Assembly: GCA_012270585.1 (NCBI GenBank)
Contig: JAAXIB010000068.1
Span: 1 to 37,266 of the forward strand
Source of the DNA: Nitrospirales bacterium
GTDB taxonomy: Bacteria > Nitrospirota > Nitrospiria > Nitrospirales > UBA8639
Direction: 5' to 3'
DNA: 37,266 bases
Shown here: one piece after another, positions 23,512-32,039 of the stretch
Position numbering within the stretch: position 1 is the stretch's first letter
How the letters are laid out: each line of letters starts with the position of its first letter
The notes under the pieces: generated by a model
The model's input: the letters and a program-made list of their open reading frames with translations, nothing else
Database searches by the model: none
What the model was told of the DNA's origin: nothing
Program-made: the position numbers and the translations under genes

Positions 23512-24562
23512 CCTTTTTTCCGTACCGTAGCGAGAATCACCGTGCTCTGAATTTTAAAATCCGGTGGAGGATTACCGTTATCTTTAAGTGTCTTGTGCGC
23601 CGTAGCGATCCCGATCCCGAATTGTTGCATAAACCCCATGTTTTTCATGGCTTCCGCAATAGTCGGATTGCGGTATGCCGTAATTCCAGGACCGCCGAAA
23701 TTATCGGACGTTACCGTGCCATAAACACCGCCCGGGCTGATGATTTCCACTCTGCCCTCAAACCAATAAACACGCACAGGGGTATTGGAATTTTCGTAGT
23801 TTCTGTGAATGATGGCGTTGCGTGTAAGTTCGCGTAACGCTTCATAAGGATAATCCGGTCGTTCAATATGTCTTGTCCCGCTGGTATCCATGGCGGTCGC
23901 TACATGTGCTTTTAAGATGATATCCAGTTCATGCAGTTGGTCCGGCAAAGTTCCGCGTATTTCTTTTTGATCGACAATAGAGTCCGTCACTTCCTTTCCC
24001 GCATAGCGAACAAACTGGATGTACGCGCCGGGAAACCAATATTGTGGGTCTTTTCCCAGCATGAGCATAGCTGTCACCGTGGGTGCTCCGTTCTGTGCGG
24101 TCAGGCGTAGCGCCTGCAATTGTTCTCCACGATTCCGGTCGTTCTCTTTCAGCACTTCCGGCGATACGGCGAAGGGCAGATAATCATGCTCGAACTTCCG
24201 TATATCCAAATCTTGTTCTACTGAGGCACCGGTCATGCCTTGCATATCATAGGGAAGATTCCCCCAGCGCCTTTTCTCCGTTAAACGGCGTTCCTCTTCG
24301 GCGGTGGCTTGGCTGCGTCGCGGCCCGACCCGAATCCAACACCGGCCATCGACATTTACAGGTGGATTGTCAGGTGGGCGCAGTTTCCATCATCTTTGAC
24401 GCCAATGAAAACCAAACCGGGCTTGCCGTGGTTAGGCAGATCGTTGGCAAAGGCGCATATCGCCTCTCTGATTTTGTCCAAATCTCCAAGGGATTCGGTG
24501 AATTCCACCCGGTCGCTTTCGCCGCCATTGAGAATATTTTCCAGTTCCTGGTTGCTCAGCAT
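23508..24562 (-). pseudogene. Broken AlbA_2 (Schlafen-like) ATP-binding protein gene
   Basis: The N-terminal AlbA_2 domain is encoded from ATG 24562 (ribosome binding site GGGGGAG): LSNQELENILNGGESDRVEF to FIGVKDDGNC, stopping at TAA 24360-24358. The rest lies in another frame: PPVNVDGRCWIRVGPRR reads directly into the 245-codon downstream frame with RNAIIHRNYE and the HATPase-like GGVYGTVT and FGIGIATAHKTL parts. A stretch of roughly 30-40 codons between FIGVKDDG and NPPV appears missing, with a shift of frame. Intact relatives (RecG-like putative regulators) are a single chain. The downstream fragment may still be expressed from an internal start, coupled to the ParA gene. Confidence 0.75.
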
Positions 24563-24754
24563 TGGACTCCCCCGGCAGATTTTTGCCGTCAAGACACTTC
24601 GACGAGACGTGAGTATGATGAAGCATAAACACCCTGTTTGCTCCAGACAAGCCCCGCCTGCCTTCTCTTAATTTGTGGCGTCTGTTTCTTTTCCTCTGTG
24701 CCCTTTCCCCCAGCCGGTGGCCTTCCGGAACATTCGCATGGTATAACCCCAACC

Positions 24755-25447
24755 ATGAGAGCCTGTGGTTCCTGCCAGCAACAGAACCCCGATGATGCCC
24801 TGTTTTGCCTGCGATGCGGCAAGGAGTTTCCCCCGGAAGCGGCGTCTGCGGCTTCCCCCGAGATGGATCAGGAGGAGCAGAATTGGCGCACGTTGATCGG
24901 TCCCGGAAATTGTCTGCAATTCACGTTGAGGGGCGGCTGGTCGTGGAAACCCGCTTGGGACTATTACCGGCGCACGTTTCAACGATTTCACTCCGCGCAA
25001 GGCCCCCGCTTTTCGCTCACGTGGAATTGGGCCCCGTTTTTAGTCGAGCCCTTTCTCTGGTTTCTCTATCGCAAAATGTACCTGTTTGCATTCGTCTATT
25101 TTATCGGCCCCATCGTTTCCGTCTTTTTAACCAGTGACATCACGGTGCCGATCGTGTGGTCCATCATCGCAAGTGCAAGCGCCAACTACGTGTATTACTG
25201 GCACTTGCGGGACCTGTTGTTGAAGGTAAAAGCCCGGACCGGTCTGGACCACGTGGCCCGCATGCGGCAGCTCACGGATGAAGGGGGCGTTCAACCCTAC
25301 GTGTTCTGGTTGGTGGCGGCGTCACTCCTGTTGAAAATCGGAGTCTTTTTTGCCGTGCTCGGTGAACCACCGCTCGAAGAAGGCTTCCCATTGCCGGACG
25401 GGGAACCCGGTGGGGAAGAGATGGAGGGCCGCCGGATGATTCTGTGA
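24755..25447 (+). CDS. Zinc-ribbon membrane protein (DUF2628-like)
   Basis: A 230-aa protein. Residues 3-22 form a zinc ribbon (CGSCQQQNPDDALFCLRCG). A cytoplasmic linker follows, then a DUF2628-type block WNWAPFLVEPFLWFLYRKMYLFA with two or three membrane segments around 115-170, and a last membrane segment VFWLVAASLLLKIGVFFAV before an acidic tail. Start ATG 24755 is the first codon of the zinc ribbon; the longer frame to 24638 adds low-quality sequence. It is convergent with the gene ending at 25475. Function unknown; zinc-ribbon DUF2628 proteins are often membrane sensors or stress proteins by guess only. Confidence 0.75.
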   Translation: MRACGSCQQQNPDDALFCLRCGKEFPPEAASAASPEMDQEEQNWRTLIGPGNCLQFTLRGGWSWKPAWDYYRRTFQRFHSAQGPRFSLTWNWAPFLVEPFLWFLYRKMYLFAFVYFIGPIVSVFLTSDITVPIVWSIIASASANYVYYWHLRDLLLKVKARTGLDHVARMRQLTDEGGVQPYVFWLVAASLLLKIGVFFAVLGEPPLEEGFPLPDGEPGGEEMEGRRMIL

Positions 25448-25452
25448 TGGGC

Positions 25453-25476
25453 GATCCCGTGAACGCGCCCGGGATC
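25453..25476. terminator. Bidirectional terminator-like hairpin between convergent genes
   Basis: GATCCCG (25453-25459) and CGGGATC (25470-25476) pair around a 10-nt loop, 6 nt beyond the zinc-ribbon protein stop and touching the stop of the minus-strand gene. No U-tract; position is the main argument. Confidence 0.45.
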
Positions 25477-26323
25477 AGCGACCGGGACCGCCCGGTTGCG
25501 AAAGCTCCCACGTGAACCATGACTGAAACCATTCATAGTCGCTTTGGTAAGCCGTATGGATGGTGGGAAGCCCGTCGTCGCTTTTCTCCTTCAGCAGGGT
25601 GTAGGTCCGGGGCCAGTTCTTGGTCCACCAGGATTTGAGTTCCCCCGGGGTAAACGGATGGTCATTGGGTTGACGAATCCCGGCGGCGGTAATCACGTCC
25701 GTGAGAAGCGGCCAATAACGATCTTTCCCCAGGTTCAGGGTGCGGAAATGCTCGCGGAGCAGAAACACGACCCACAGCTCGGCGCTGTGTTTTTTGTTGT
25801 GTTTAAAGGGTTGAGTTTGTCGCAGGGGAATGGGGTCGAAGTTCTTGATGATCGACGTATAGTCCGGCCCGCCGTAACTGCCCGCGACCTTGGCGATGTC
25901 CTGCAACATGTTGGCCAACTCGACCTCGACGACCGGCGAAGCGGACGGCGCCGTCTTGGGTCCCAAGGGGTTGACCGTCGTCAGGAGGTCGATCAGGGGT
26001 TTTAATTCTCGCAGGCGCGTCACCGCGGCATCGAGGATTTGCGCCGATTCCAGCCAGTAATCCGGATCGTGTTTGGAAACGCGTTCACGTCCCGGCGGGG
26101 GCAAAACGATGGGAATCCAATGGCGCACCAGGACAAACAGGATATACGGCATGTCTCCATCGACTTTCACCACGCGGTCCAGTACGTTGTGAGGCGTGGT
26201 CGCGTCGTGAAAGAACTGCTCGACTTTGTCCTTGATGTTGAGCTGTTGCGCCAGCGTGATCCACCACTGGGCATCGAGCTGCTGTCGATAGGGTTGAGCC
26301 ATACGCGCCATAACGGTTGTCAT
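25475..26323 (-). CDS. Hypothetical protein, start uncertain
   Basis: At least 282 aa, largely helical and hydrophilic, with no recognised domain (PYRQQLDAQWWITLAQQL, a YWLESAQILDAAV segment, then WWTKNWPRTYTLL near the end). The ATG at 26323 is a conservative choice. The frame stays open to an ATG at 26506 that overlaps the divergent gpmA start; in that extension a lipobox-like LALLAC is followed by a Ser/Pro-rich linker, so a lipoprotein beginning at a non-ATG codon (TTG near 26488) is possible. It is convergent with the zinc-ribbon protein gene. Confidence 0.6.
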   Translation of the reverse strand: MTTVMARMAQPYRQQLDAQWWITLAQQLNIKDKVEQFFHDATTPHNVLDRVVKVDGDMPYILFVLVRHWIPIVLPPPGRERVSKHDPDYWLESAQILDAAVTRLRELKPLIDLLTTVNPLGPKTAPSASPVVEVELANMLQDIAKVAGSYGGPDYTSIIKNFDPIPLRQTQPFKHNKKHSAELWVVFLLREHFRTLNLGKDRYWPLLTDVITAAGIRQPNDHPFTPGELKSWWTKNWPRTYTLLKEKSDDGLPTIHTAYQSDYEWFQSWFTWELSQPGGPGR

Positions 26324-26479
26324 CGGAGGCTTGTCCCCGACGTGGGTCCCCGCAGGTGTTAACGAGGATTTATCGGGGGAAGGAACGTGCCTGGCATGGT
26401 ACGAGGTGCAGGCGAGCAAAGCAAGGGGAGAGAACCAGGCACCCTGAGTGAGGCGAGGGGTCGGGCATGAGGAGGACGC

Positions 26480-27085
26480 ATGAAGCAAGTCGTCTTGATT
26501 CGCCACGGTGAATCACAATGGAATCTCGAAAACCGGTTTACCGGGTGGGTGGACGTGCCCCTCAGCCCCAAGGGTGAACAGGAAGCGCGGGAAGCAGGGA
26601 AGAAACTCCGGGCCTTTCGGTTCGATCATGCCTTTACCTCCGTGTTGACGCGGGCCATCAGGACCCTGGAGATCGTGATGGAAGTCATCGGCCAACCCGG
26701 GCTGCCGGTCGAACGGGACCAGGCGTTGAACGAACGCATGTACGGCGAATTGCAAGGCCTCAACAAAATCGAGACTGCGGAAAAATACGGCGAAGCCCAA
26801 GTCAAACTGTGGAGGCGCAGTTACGACGTGCGGCCCCCGGGCGGAGAAAGTTTACAGGACACCGCCGAACGCGTGCTGCCCTATTACCAGGACCGGATGT
26901 GGCCGCGACTGGCGAAGGGCGAAACGCTGCTGGTCGTGGCGCACGGCAATAGCCTGCGAGCCCTCGTCATGCACCTCGACCGGCTCTCCAGCGAAGACGT
27001 GCTCGAACTGAACATCCCCACCGGCGCCCCGTTGCTCTATGAACTGGACGATCAGGGCCAAGCCGTCGCCCACCGGTATTTGTAA
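26480..27085 (+). CDS. gpmA: 2,3-bisphosphoglycerate-dependent phosphoglycerate mutase
   Basis: A 201-aa histidine phosphatase superfamily enzyme interconverting 3- and 2-phosphoglycerate in glycolysis and gluconeogenesis. The phosphohistidine motif RHGESQWN is at residues 8-15. Also seen: TRAIRTLEIVME, the ERMYGELQGLNK block specific for the mutase, and VVAHGNSLRALVMHLD with the second catalytic His. It is shorter than the ~250-aa enterobacterial form and close to the ~206-aa type of other groups. Ribosome binding site AGGAGG directly upstream of ATG 26480. Confidence 0.94.
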   Translation: MKQVVLIRHGESQWNLENRFTGWVDVPLSPKGEQEAREAGKKLRAFRFDHAFTSVLTRAIRTLEIVMEVIGQPGLPVERDQALNERMYGELQGLNKIETAEKYGEAQVKLWRRSYDVRPPGGESLQDTAERVLPYYQDRMWPRLAKGETLLVVAHGNSLRALVMHLDRLSSEDVLELNIPTGAPLLYELDDQGQAVAHRYL

Positions 27086-27335
27086 CCCTTCCCTCCCTCT
27101 CCTATGGGAGAGAGCTTGCCTTGGACTTGATTCGGGGTAGAAGCATTCGCCTTTTCACCCTCGCTCTCCGGGAGAGGGTAGGGTTACGAATCTCCATTGT
27201 TTCGTCGTAAGAGTGGCGGTCTACAGCGAGACAGCCGATTGCTGTCCGTTTATTGAGGATCATGGACGAGCGCCAAATTCAGTGGCGTGCGATAGGCGTT
27301 CATGGTACGCTCTGATTTTTCAAGAGAACCGGAAG
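27086..27335. repeat. Intergenic with CCCTCTCC/GGAGAGGG inverted repeats
   Basis: Two imperfect inverted repeats of the dispersed CCCTCTCC...GGAGAG type lie around 27093-27113 and 27157-27184. They may terminate gpmA. A long plus-strand open frame (27213-28553) crosses this region and several real genes but shows no domain or ribosome binding site. Nothing else seen. Confidence 0.4.
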
Positions 27336-27357
27336 ATGAAAAGGATACTTCACCCTG

Positions 27358-27774
27358 TTGCCGGCGTTCTGGGTTTCGACTCTTGGCTCAGAACTCTTCG
27401 GCACGGAGGACGACGTCAGGACCATCAAGCTCATGATTCCCTGGGGCTTTCTGGTGCTCATTCCGTCACTCGCCTTGGCAGGAGGTACCGGTCATATGCT
27501 CGGCCGTGGGCGAACAGACAGATTGGTCGCTCGCAAGAGCAAGCGGATCCCGCTTATCGCTGCCAATGGCATCGTCATCCTGATTCCGGCCGCCTTTTTT
27601 CTGGCATACAAGGCCGATGCCTATGCATTCGACGCAACCTTTTATGCGGTACAGGTCCTGGAACTTGTCATGGGGGCGCTGAACATCGCGCTCTTAGGTC
27701 TGAACCTGGTCGATGGTCTTCGGTTAACGGGCCGGGGTGCTTACACGGGCCTACAATCGCCGAACGACCGATAA
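27358..27774 (+). CDS. Small membrane protein with a possible frameshifted start
   Basis: 138 aa from TTG 27358. Three hydrophobic segments: about 23-42 (LMIPWGFLVLIPSLALA), 67-85 (LIAANGIVILIPAAFFL) and 98-119 (VLELVMGALNIALLGLNLV). The frame upstream reads GYFTLL but has no start; an ATG at 27336 with a GGAAG-type site is out of frame by one base. Removing one A from the AAAA run would give MKGYFTLLPAFWVS, a natural beginning, so either a one-base indel (error or mutation) or a TTG start applies. No family function recognised. Confidence 0.65.
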   Translation: MPAFWVSTLGSELFGTEDDVRTIKLMIPWGFLVLIPSLALAGGTGHMLGRGRTDRLVARKSKRIPLIAANGIVILIPAAFFLAYKADAYAFDATFYAVQVLELVMGALNIALLGLNLVDGLRLTGRGAYTGLQSPNDR

Positions 27775-27826
27775 ACTCGATATACTTAGAAAGGCCGGGT
27801 TGTCGGTGGCAGTGGCGAATATGCCC

Positions 27827-28177
27827 TCAACGTCCGGATAAGCGCCGTCGCTTGACCGGAAGCGACGCGGCGAAGTTCGCTGCCCTGCGCACCCACGTCT
27901 TCAAATCATCGTCCGATTCGATCCCTGACGGCTCAACCAACGCCCATCCTTTCATGACGCGGCCCGTGATATTGGCCGGCTTCGTGTGCGGTCTCGCCAG
28001 AGTCTCGTCGTGCTGTTTTCTATCGAGCCGCACGATGAGCGATCCCTTCCAGGTGCCGACGCACATGTTCCCGTTGATCAGGAAACAGACGCCGCCGAAC
28101 ATTTTCTTTTCAGAGAATCCCTTCCGACGCGAGAGTATCGGACGTATCCGTTCAGCGAGCGCATCATCGTTCGTCAT
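27827..28177 (-). CDS. TfoX N-terminal-domain protein
   Basis: A 116-aa single-domain protein of the TfoX-N family: KGFSEKKMFGGVCFLINGNMCVG is the typical glycine-turn strand pattern, followed by LIVRLDRKQ and WVRRAANFAASLP. In gammaproteobacteria TfoX (Sxy) regulates competence, but stand-alone TfoX-N proteins are common and mostly uncharacterised. ATG 28177; monocistronic between a convergent membrane-protein gene and a minus-strand unknown gene. Confidence 0.85.
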   Translation of the reverse strand: MTNDDALAERIRPILSRRKGFSEKKMFGGVCFLINGNMCVGTWKGSLIVRLDRKQHDETLARPHTKPANITGRVMKGWALVEPSGIESDDDLKTWVRRAANFAASLPVKRRRLSGR

Positions 28178-28193
28178 AGGTGCTCTCCCATAT

Positions 28194-28691
28194 CTATCTC
28201 AGGGTTTCTTCCAGTTCGGCGACGAGTTCGCCGATCTCGTCGATCGGCACCAGGTCAAGCAGCACCGCCAGCATATTTTGCCGGTCGTGAGCAGGGATCA
28301 CGTCGTCGTCCTCCAGCCCCTCTGCCGCCGCACTGAGGACCGCAATGGGTTCCCCGCCTTGTCGGGTGATGTCTTCCCACGTCCGGTGCTTGCGTTCCAT
28401 CGCGGCATAGAACTCATCGATGGACACGTGAACCAGCCCGAACCTGCTCCCCCATTTTTCACGGACCTGCTCATGGATGGCTTGGTACATCCGGCTGCGC
28501 ACGGGTTCCGGGATGCTCACGCGCACGGCGCAGGTCATCCAATACAGGCTTAGGGTCAGCAGTTCCTTGGTGACGGCCTGCGCCTGTTGGACGGTCAGGG
28601 TCAGTCCGTATTCTTCGAGGAAATCGGGGGCGACGGACGGAGGGATGAGTTCAACGAGCGCTTTTGCGGTCTGTTGGGCTTCTTCGGTCAT
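28194..28691 (-). CDS. Hypothetical acidic cytoplasmic protein
   Basis: 165 aa from ATG 28691 (TEEAQQTAKALVEL start); a longer frame to 28790 adds a Cys/Ser-rich stretch that does not look coding. The protein is helical and acidic, with LYWMTCAVRVSIPEPVRSRMY and a C-terminal VPIDEIGELVAELEE. No family recognised. It lies 16 nt upstream of the TfoX-N gene on the same strand, so the two may share a transcript. Confidence 0.6.
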   Translation of the reverse strand: MTEEAQQTAKALVELIPPSVAPDFLEEYGLTLTVQQAQAVTKELLTLSLYWMTCAVRVSIPEPVRSRMYQAIHEQVREKWGSRFGLVHVSIDEFYAAMERKHRTWEDITRQGGEPIAVLSAAAEGLEDDDVIPAHDRQNMLAVLLDLVPIDEIGELVAELEETLR

Positions 28692-28870
28692 GGTGTGCTC
28701 GGGACTGGAAGGAGCGAAGACAGGCACATGATGATCGCTGGCGCAGCATACGCAGCAGGGCGTGGTTGAGGCAAGCGCCTCGCTTGACACTGAAACGCGG
28801 TGAATGCCACGCTTGCCGTGGTGGTTTCTCTCATACCATCCTGATACAGAAAAGCCGGGCGGTCAAAGCG

Positions 28871-29248
28871 ATGTCCTATCTGCTGCTGGCCATTGCGGGG
28901 CTATGGATGGCCGATGGATTGGCCTTATTGGTAGCCCCCCTGTGGACCGTTGAGCAAGTCAAGCCCACCCTCCTGACCTCTCCTTCACTCACGAAATGGT
29001 CGGGGGTCACCCTGGTGGCGGGCCTGATCCTGCTCCTGCAAGCGTCTGATCTGCCCTACCAGGGAGTATGGATGGTCACGGGGGTCGCCATGGTAGCGAA
29101 GGGAGGATTTTTTCTTTTGTCAAACGACGAAACACGCCAGTCCGTGTTGCATTGGTGTTTGAGCCGGCAGGCGGTGGATTATCGGTTTTGGGGGCTGGGG
29201 TTGTGTACGCTCTCGATTGTCTTGATCCATGCGTGTGGATGGGTTTGA
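28871..29248 (+). CDS. Small four-helix membrane protein, unknown function
   Basis: 125 aa. Four hydrophobic stretches: SYLLLAIAGLWMADGLALLV at the start, LTKWSGVTLVAGLILLLQA, VWMVTGVAMVAKGGFFLL, and FWGLGLCTLSIVLIHACG at the end. ATG 28871 begins the first membrane segment; the longer frame upstream is basic and noncoding. It is followed 28 nt later by another membrane protein of related layout, suggesting an ancient duplication or a two-subunit membrane complex. Confidence 0.65.
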   Translation: MSYLLLAIAGLWMADGLALLVAPLWTVEQVKPTLLTSPSLTKWSGVTLVAGLILLLQASDLPYQGVWMVTGVAMVAKGGFFLLSNDETRQSVLHWCLSRQAVDYRFWGLGLCTLSIVLIHACGWV

Positions 29249-29276
29249 GCCATAGCCGGGAAAAGGTGCTCAAGGG

Positions 29277-29663
29277 TTGATCGCAAACGTCTTCATGGGA
29301 TTGACGAGCCTGGCCTGGGGGTTGGCCGGATTGATGGTGGCCATTGTGCCTGCGTTGGGGCTCGTCTGGGCCAAGCGGATGTTCCTGGATCCCTGGTGGC
29401 GATTCTGGTTTGCGCAAGCGGTCCTGCTGATGGGGTTGCTGTTGATGATCGGCACGACGGATCTCAAGGGGTTTTGGGTCTGGGCGGTGTGTGGCGGGCT
29501 GGCCGCGACCAAGGCCTGTCTGTTGCTGGGGGCCCCGGCGTCGTGGCGTGAGCGGGTGCTGCAATGGCTCGGCACTTGGCCGCCGTGGCTGTACCGGGTC
29601 GGCGGGACGATCGACCTGGCACTCGCGGTGTGCTTGGCTGCGGACCTTATTCTCCATGGCTGA
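29277..29663 (+). CDS. Small four-helix membrane protein, second of a tandem
   Basis: 128 aa from TTG 29277, or 122 aa from ATG 29295. Membrane segments: MGLTSLAWGLAGLMVAIVPA, WFAQAVLLMGLLLMIG, FWVWAVCGGLAATKACLLL and IDLALAVCLAADLIL. Hydrophobic pattern and length resemble the gene just upstream. Its stop overlaps the start of the following soluble-protein gene by 8 nt. Function unknown. Confidence 0.65.
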   Translation: MIANVFMGLTSLAWGLAGLMVAIVPALGLVWAKRMFLDPWWRFWFAQAVLLMGLLLMIGTTDLKGFWVWAVCGGLAATKACLLLGAPASWRERVLQWLGTWPPWLYRVGGTIDLALAVCLAADLILHG

Positions 29664-29973
29664 GTCGGATGCCATGACCCCTACGAACGACCAGGACCTG
29701 ACCGGGTTGTGGGAAATCCACCAGGCGGCGGAATGGCCGGTCGGGGTGGGCTCCCGTGAGGGCGAACTCATGACCCTGGACACGGTGGTCAGTGGGTGCG
29801 TCACCTATTTCTTCGAAGAGCACGACCTCGACCCGCAACGGGTAGCGATCCTCGAAGATTGCCTCTCCGACCTGGAGGCCGTGCTGCCGGAACTGAGCGA
29901 GGAACCCTTGGACTATTTTCAGCGGGTCAAGCAATTGGGAGCGTTGCTGCTGGAGGTGGGTCGCCAACAGTGA
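29656..29973 (+). CDS. Small acidic protein, unknown function
   Basis: 105 aa from ATG 29656, which overlaps the preceding membrane-protein gene by 8 nt; a longer frame to 29491 is an out-of-frame shadow of that gene. Acidic and helical (DLDPQRVAILEDCLSDLEAVLPEL, then DYFQRVKQLGALLLEVG). No family recognised. Its TGA lies inside a GTGA that abuts the start of the phosphoesterase gene, so the small operon 28871-30967 is probably transcribed as one unit. Confidence 0.65.
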   Translation: MAESDAMTPTNDQDLTGLWEIHQAAEWPVGVGSREGELMTLDTVVSGCVTYFFEEHDLDPQRVAILEDCLSDLEAVLPELSEEPLDYFQRVKQLGALLLEVGRQQ

Positions 29974-29974
29974 A

Positions 29975-30967
29975 ATCAAACACGGGCTCGCAGCGGCAGT
30001 CGTCGGTGCGTGCCTTGCCCTCTCGACGGGGGCGGCGGCCGCGGAGTTCACGTTCGTGGCCTTGGGCGACATGCCCTATGGCCCGCGCGAGCAAGCCTAC
30101 CCTGCGTTCAGGGCGTTGATCGCGGAGATCAACCGCCGGGCTCCTGTCTTCACCATCCATCTCGGCGACACCAAATCGGGCGTGGACCCCTGCTCCGACC
30201 AACTGCTGCTGGAGCAGCGGGATTTCATGGACAGCTTCGCGTCGGCCCTCGTCTACACCCCCGGAGACAACGAGTGGACCGATTGTCACCGCCTGCTGGC
30301 CGGCACGTATAACCCGCTCGACCGGCTGCGCTTCATTCGCACGCACTATTTTGGGACGGCCGAGAGTCTCGGCCGGCATCCGATTCGCCTCGAGCGCCAG
30401 GCGGACGTCATGCGTGGCTTCGAGCCATTCGTCGAGAACAGCAGGTTCCGCCGCCGCGACATGTGGTTTGTGACCGCGCACGTGGTCGGCTCCAATAACA
30501 ATCTCGACAATCCTCACGTTCGGGACCAGGAGACGGCTCAAGAATTCTTCGCCCGTGACAAGGCGAACCGGGTGTGGCTGGCGGACACATTCGACAACGC
30601 TGCGGCCACGAACGTCAAGGCCGTGGTGGTCGCCATTCACGCCGACATGTTCAGAGACGGGTTCGATCCGGAGCAGGAAACTTTTGCCCGTACCTCCGGG
30701 TTCAAGGGGTTCGGCGAGATCCTCGTCACGAAGGCACAATCCTTCCGAAAACCGGTCCTGCTGATTTTCGGAGACAGTCACGAGTTCCGGGTCTTTCGCC
30801 CCTTTCCCCGTTCGGCCGGCAACCTGACCGCAGTGGGGGTGTACGGGGCGGAACACATGCACGCCGTAGAGATCGCAGTTGATCCGGACACGGTAGCCGT
30901 GTTCACGTTCAAGCCCGTGCAGAATCCTGCTTTGCCTGAGGCACCTGTGGCTCTGCCAGGGGATTGA
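29975..30967 (+). CDS. Exported calcineurin-type metallophosphoesterase, start unclear
   Basis: Metal-binding motifs of the calcineurin superfamily are visible: VALGDMPYG (start of the fold), HLGDTKSGVDPCSD, TPGDNEWTD (GDNE type), AIHADMF and FGDSHEF. A signal peptide (GLAAAVVGACLALSTGAAAAE) is encoded in the same frame from 29975, so the enzyme is probably exported to the periplasm. No canonical start codon precedes it in frame: GTG 29970 is out of frame by two bases, ATC 29975 would be unusual, and GTG 30056 would delete the signal peptide. An indel near 29970 is likely. About 330 aa in total. Substrate unknown. Confidence 0.8.
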   Translation: MKHGLAAAVVGACLALSTGAAAAEFTFVALGDMPYGPREQAYPAFRALIAEINRRAPVFTIHLGDTKSGVDPCSDQLLLEQRDFMDSFASALVYTPGDNEWTDCHRLLAGTYNPLDRLRFIRTHYFGTAESLGRHPIRLERQADVMRGFEPFVENSRFRRRDMWFVTAHVVGSNNNLDNPHVRDQETAQEFFARDKANRVWLADTFDNAAATNVKAVVVAIHADMFRDGFDPEQETFARTSGFKGFGEILVTKAQSFRKPVLLIFGDSHEFRVFRPFPRSAGNLTAVGVYGAEHMHAVEIAVDPDTVAVFTFKPVQNPALPEAPVALPGD

Positions 30968-31051
30968 CCGAATCAAGCGCAACCCGAGCGAGGCAGGTTG
31001 CACGTCGGGCTTGCCCATCACGGCGCCCGATTCGTGGACCCGCTCTGCTCC

Positions 31052-31079
31052 TTGATTGACGGGTCAAATCCCCTATGCT
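31052..31079 (+). promoter_or_regulatory. Putative promoter of the Mrp-type ATPase gene
   Basis: TTGATT (31052-31057), a 16-nt spacer, TATGCT (31074-31079). It lies in the 157-nt gap before the ATPase gene and ends about 45 nt upstream of its start. Confidence 0.5.
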
Positions 31080-31124
31080 ACCTTTTTGGTTTAGTCCCGA
31101 GACGTACGCATGGGAGAACCCGCT

Positions 31125-32039
31125 ATGGAAAAAGACCTGAAAAGCATTCTGGGCAAATTGCAGTATACCGACGACGCCAAGGTGGTGGAACAGATCACCA
31201 ACCAGACCCGACAGGTCCAGGACCGCATGTCGGGGATCAAGCACAAGATCGTGGTGATGAGTGGCAAAGGTGGTGTCGGGAAGAGCATGACTACGGTCAA
31301 TTTGGCCTTGGCCTTGGGACGGCAAGGCCACAAGGTCGGGATTATCGACGTGGATCTCAACGGGCCCTGCGTTCCCCGCATGATGGGGATTCTGGGCAAG
31401 GGGCTTGAGGTCACGCCGGATGGGGCGCGACCGCCGGAAGGGCCTTATGGCATCAAAGTGGCCTCCATGGATTTCCTGCTCAATGAGACGGCTCCCGTCC
31501 GGTGGAAAGGGCCGATGGATTTGAGTCCCGTCTGGTTGGGGCTCATGGAAATGAACGTGATCCGGGAGTTCCTCGCCGATATTCTCTGGGGGGATCTGGA
31601 TTATTTGTTGGCCGATCTTCCCCCGGGCGCCGCAGCGGATAAACCTCCGGTCCTCGCCAGCTTCCTTCCGGATCTTGCGGGCGCGGTGGTGGTCACGACG
31701 CCTTCGGAAGTGGCCTCGAACGTGGTGCAGAAGTCGATCGGCTATGCCACGGAACTGGGGATCACCGTGTTGGGGGTCGTGGAAAACATGAGCCAATACC
31801 GGTGCCCGTCGTGTGGCACCGAGAATGAACTGTTCGAGGGCAACACCCAAGGCATGTGTGAGGCCCTCAATCTGCCGTTACTCGGCCGCATTCCATTTGA
31901 CCGGAACTTTGCCGGGACGTTTGATAAAGGGACCCCGTTGTTGGATGGAGAGTATCCCACGAACCGGCGCTATACGGATATTGCCGGGCGCATTCAGTCG
32001 ATGTTGGATTACAAGAAAGTTCTGGCCGAAAATTTGTAG
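31125..32039 (+). CDS. Mrp/NBP35-family iron-sulfur carrier ATPase
   Basis: About 304 aa. Seen: VMSGKGGVGKSMTTVNLA (deviant Walker A), IIDVDLNGPCVPRMM, YLLADLPPGAA (Walker B-like), and the bridging cluster motif CPSCG near residue 230 that holds a 4Fe-4S cluster between monomers. The family assembles or transfers Fe-S clusters. It lacks the N-terminal MIP18 domain of many Mrp proteins. ATG 31125 has GGGAGAA 7 nt upstream; ATG 31110 is an alternative five codons earlier. A hairpin repeat directly after the stop may terminate it, and the PCP_red protein gene follows on the same strand. Confidence 0.9.
   Translation: MEKDLKSILGKLQYTDDAKVVEQITNQTRQVQDRMSGIKHKIVVMSGKGGVGKSMTTVNLALALGRQGHKVGIIDVDLNGPCVPRMMGILGKGLEVTPDGARPPEGPYGIKVASMDFLLNETAPVRWKGPMDLSPVWLGLMEMNVIREFLADILWGDLDYLLADLPPGAAADKPPVLASFLPDLAGAVVVTTPSEVASNVVQKSIGYATELGITVLGVVENMSQYRCPSCGTENELFEGNTQGMCEALNLPLLGRIPFDRNFAGTFDKGTPLLDGEYPTNRRYTDIAGRIQSMLDYKKVLAENL

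Noticed and set aside
27213-28553. 446-aa plus-strand frame
   Set aside because: It passes across the small membrane protein frame and antisense to the TfoX-N gene. No domain or start signal.
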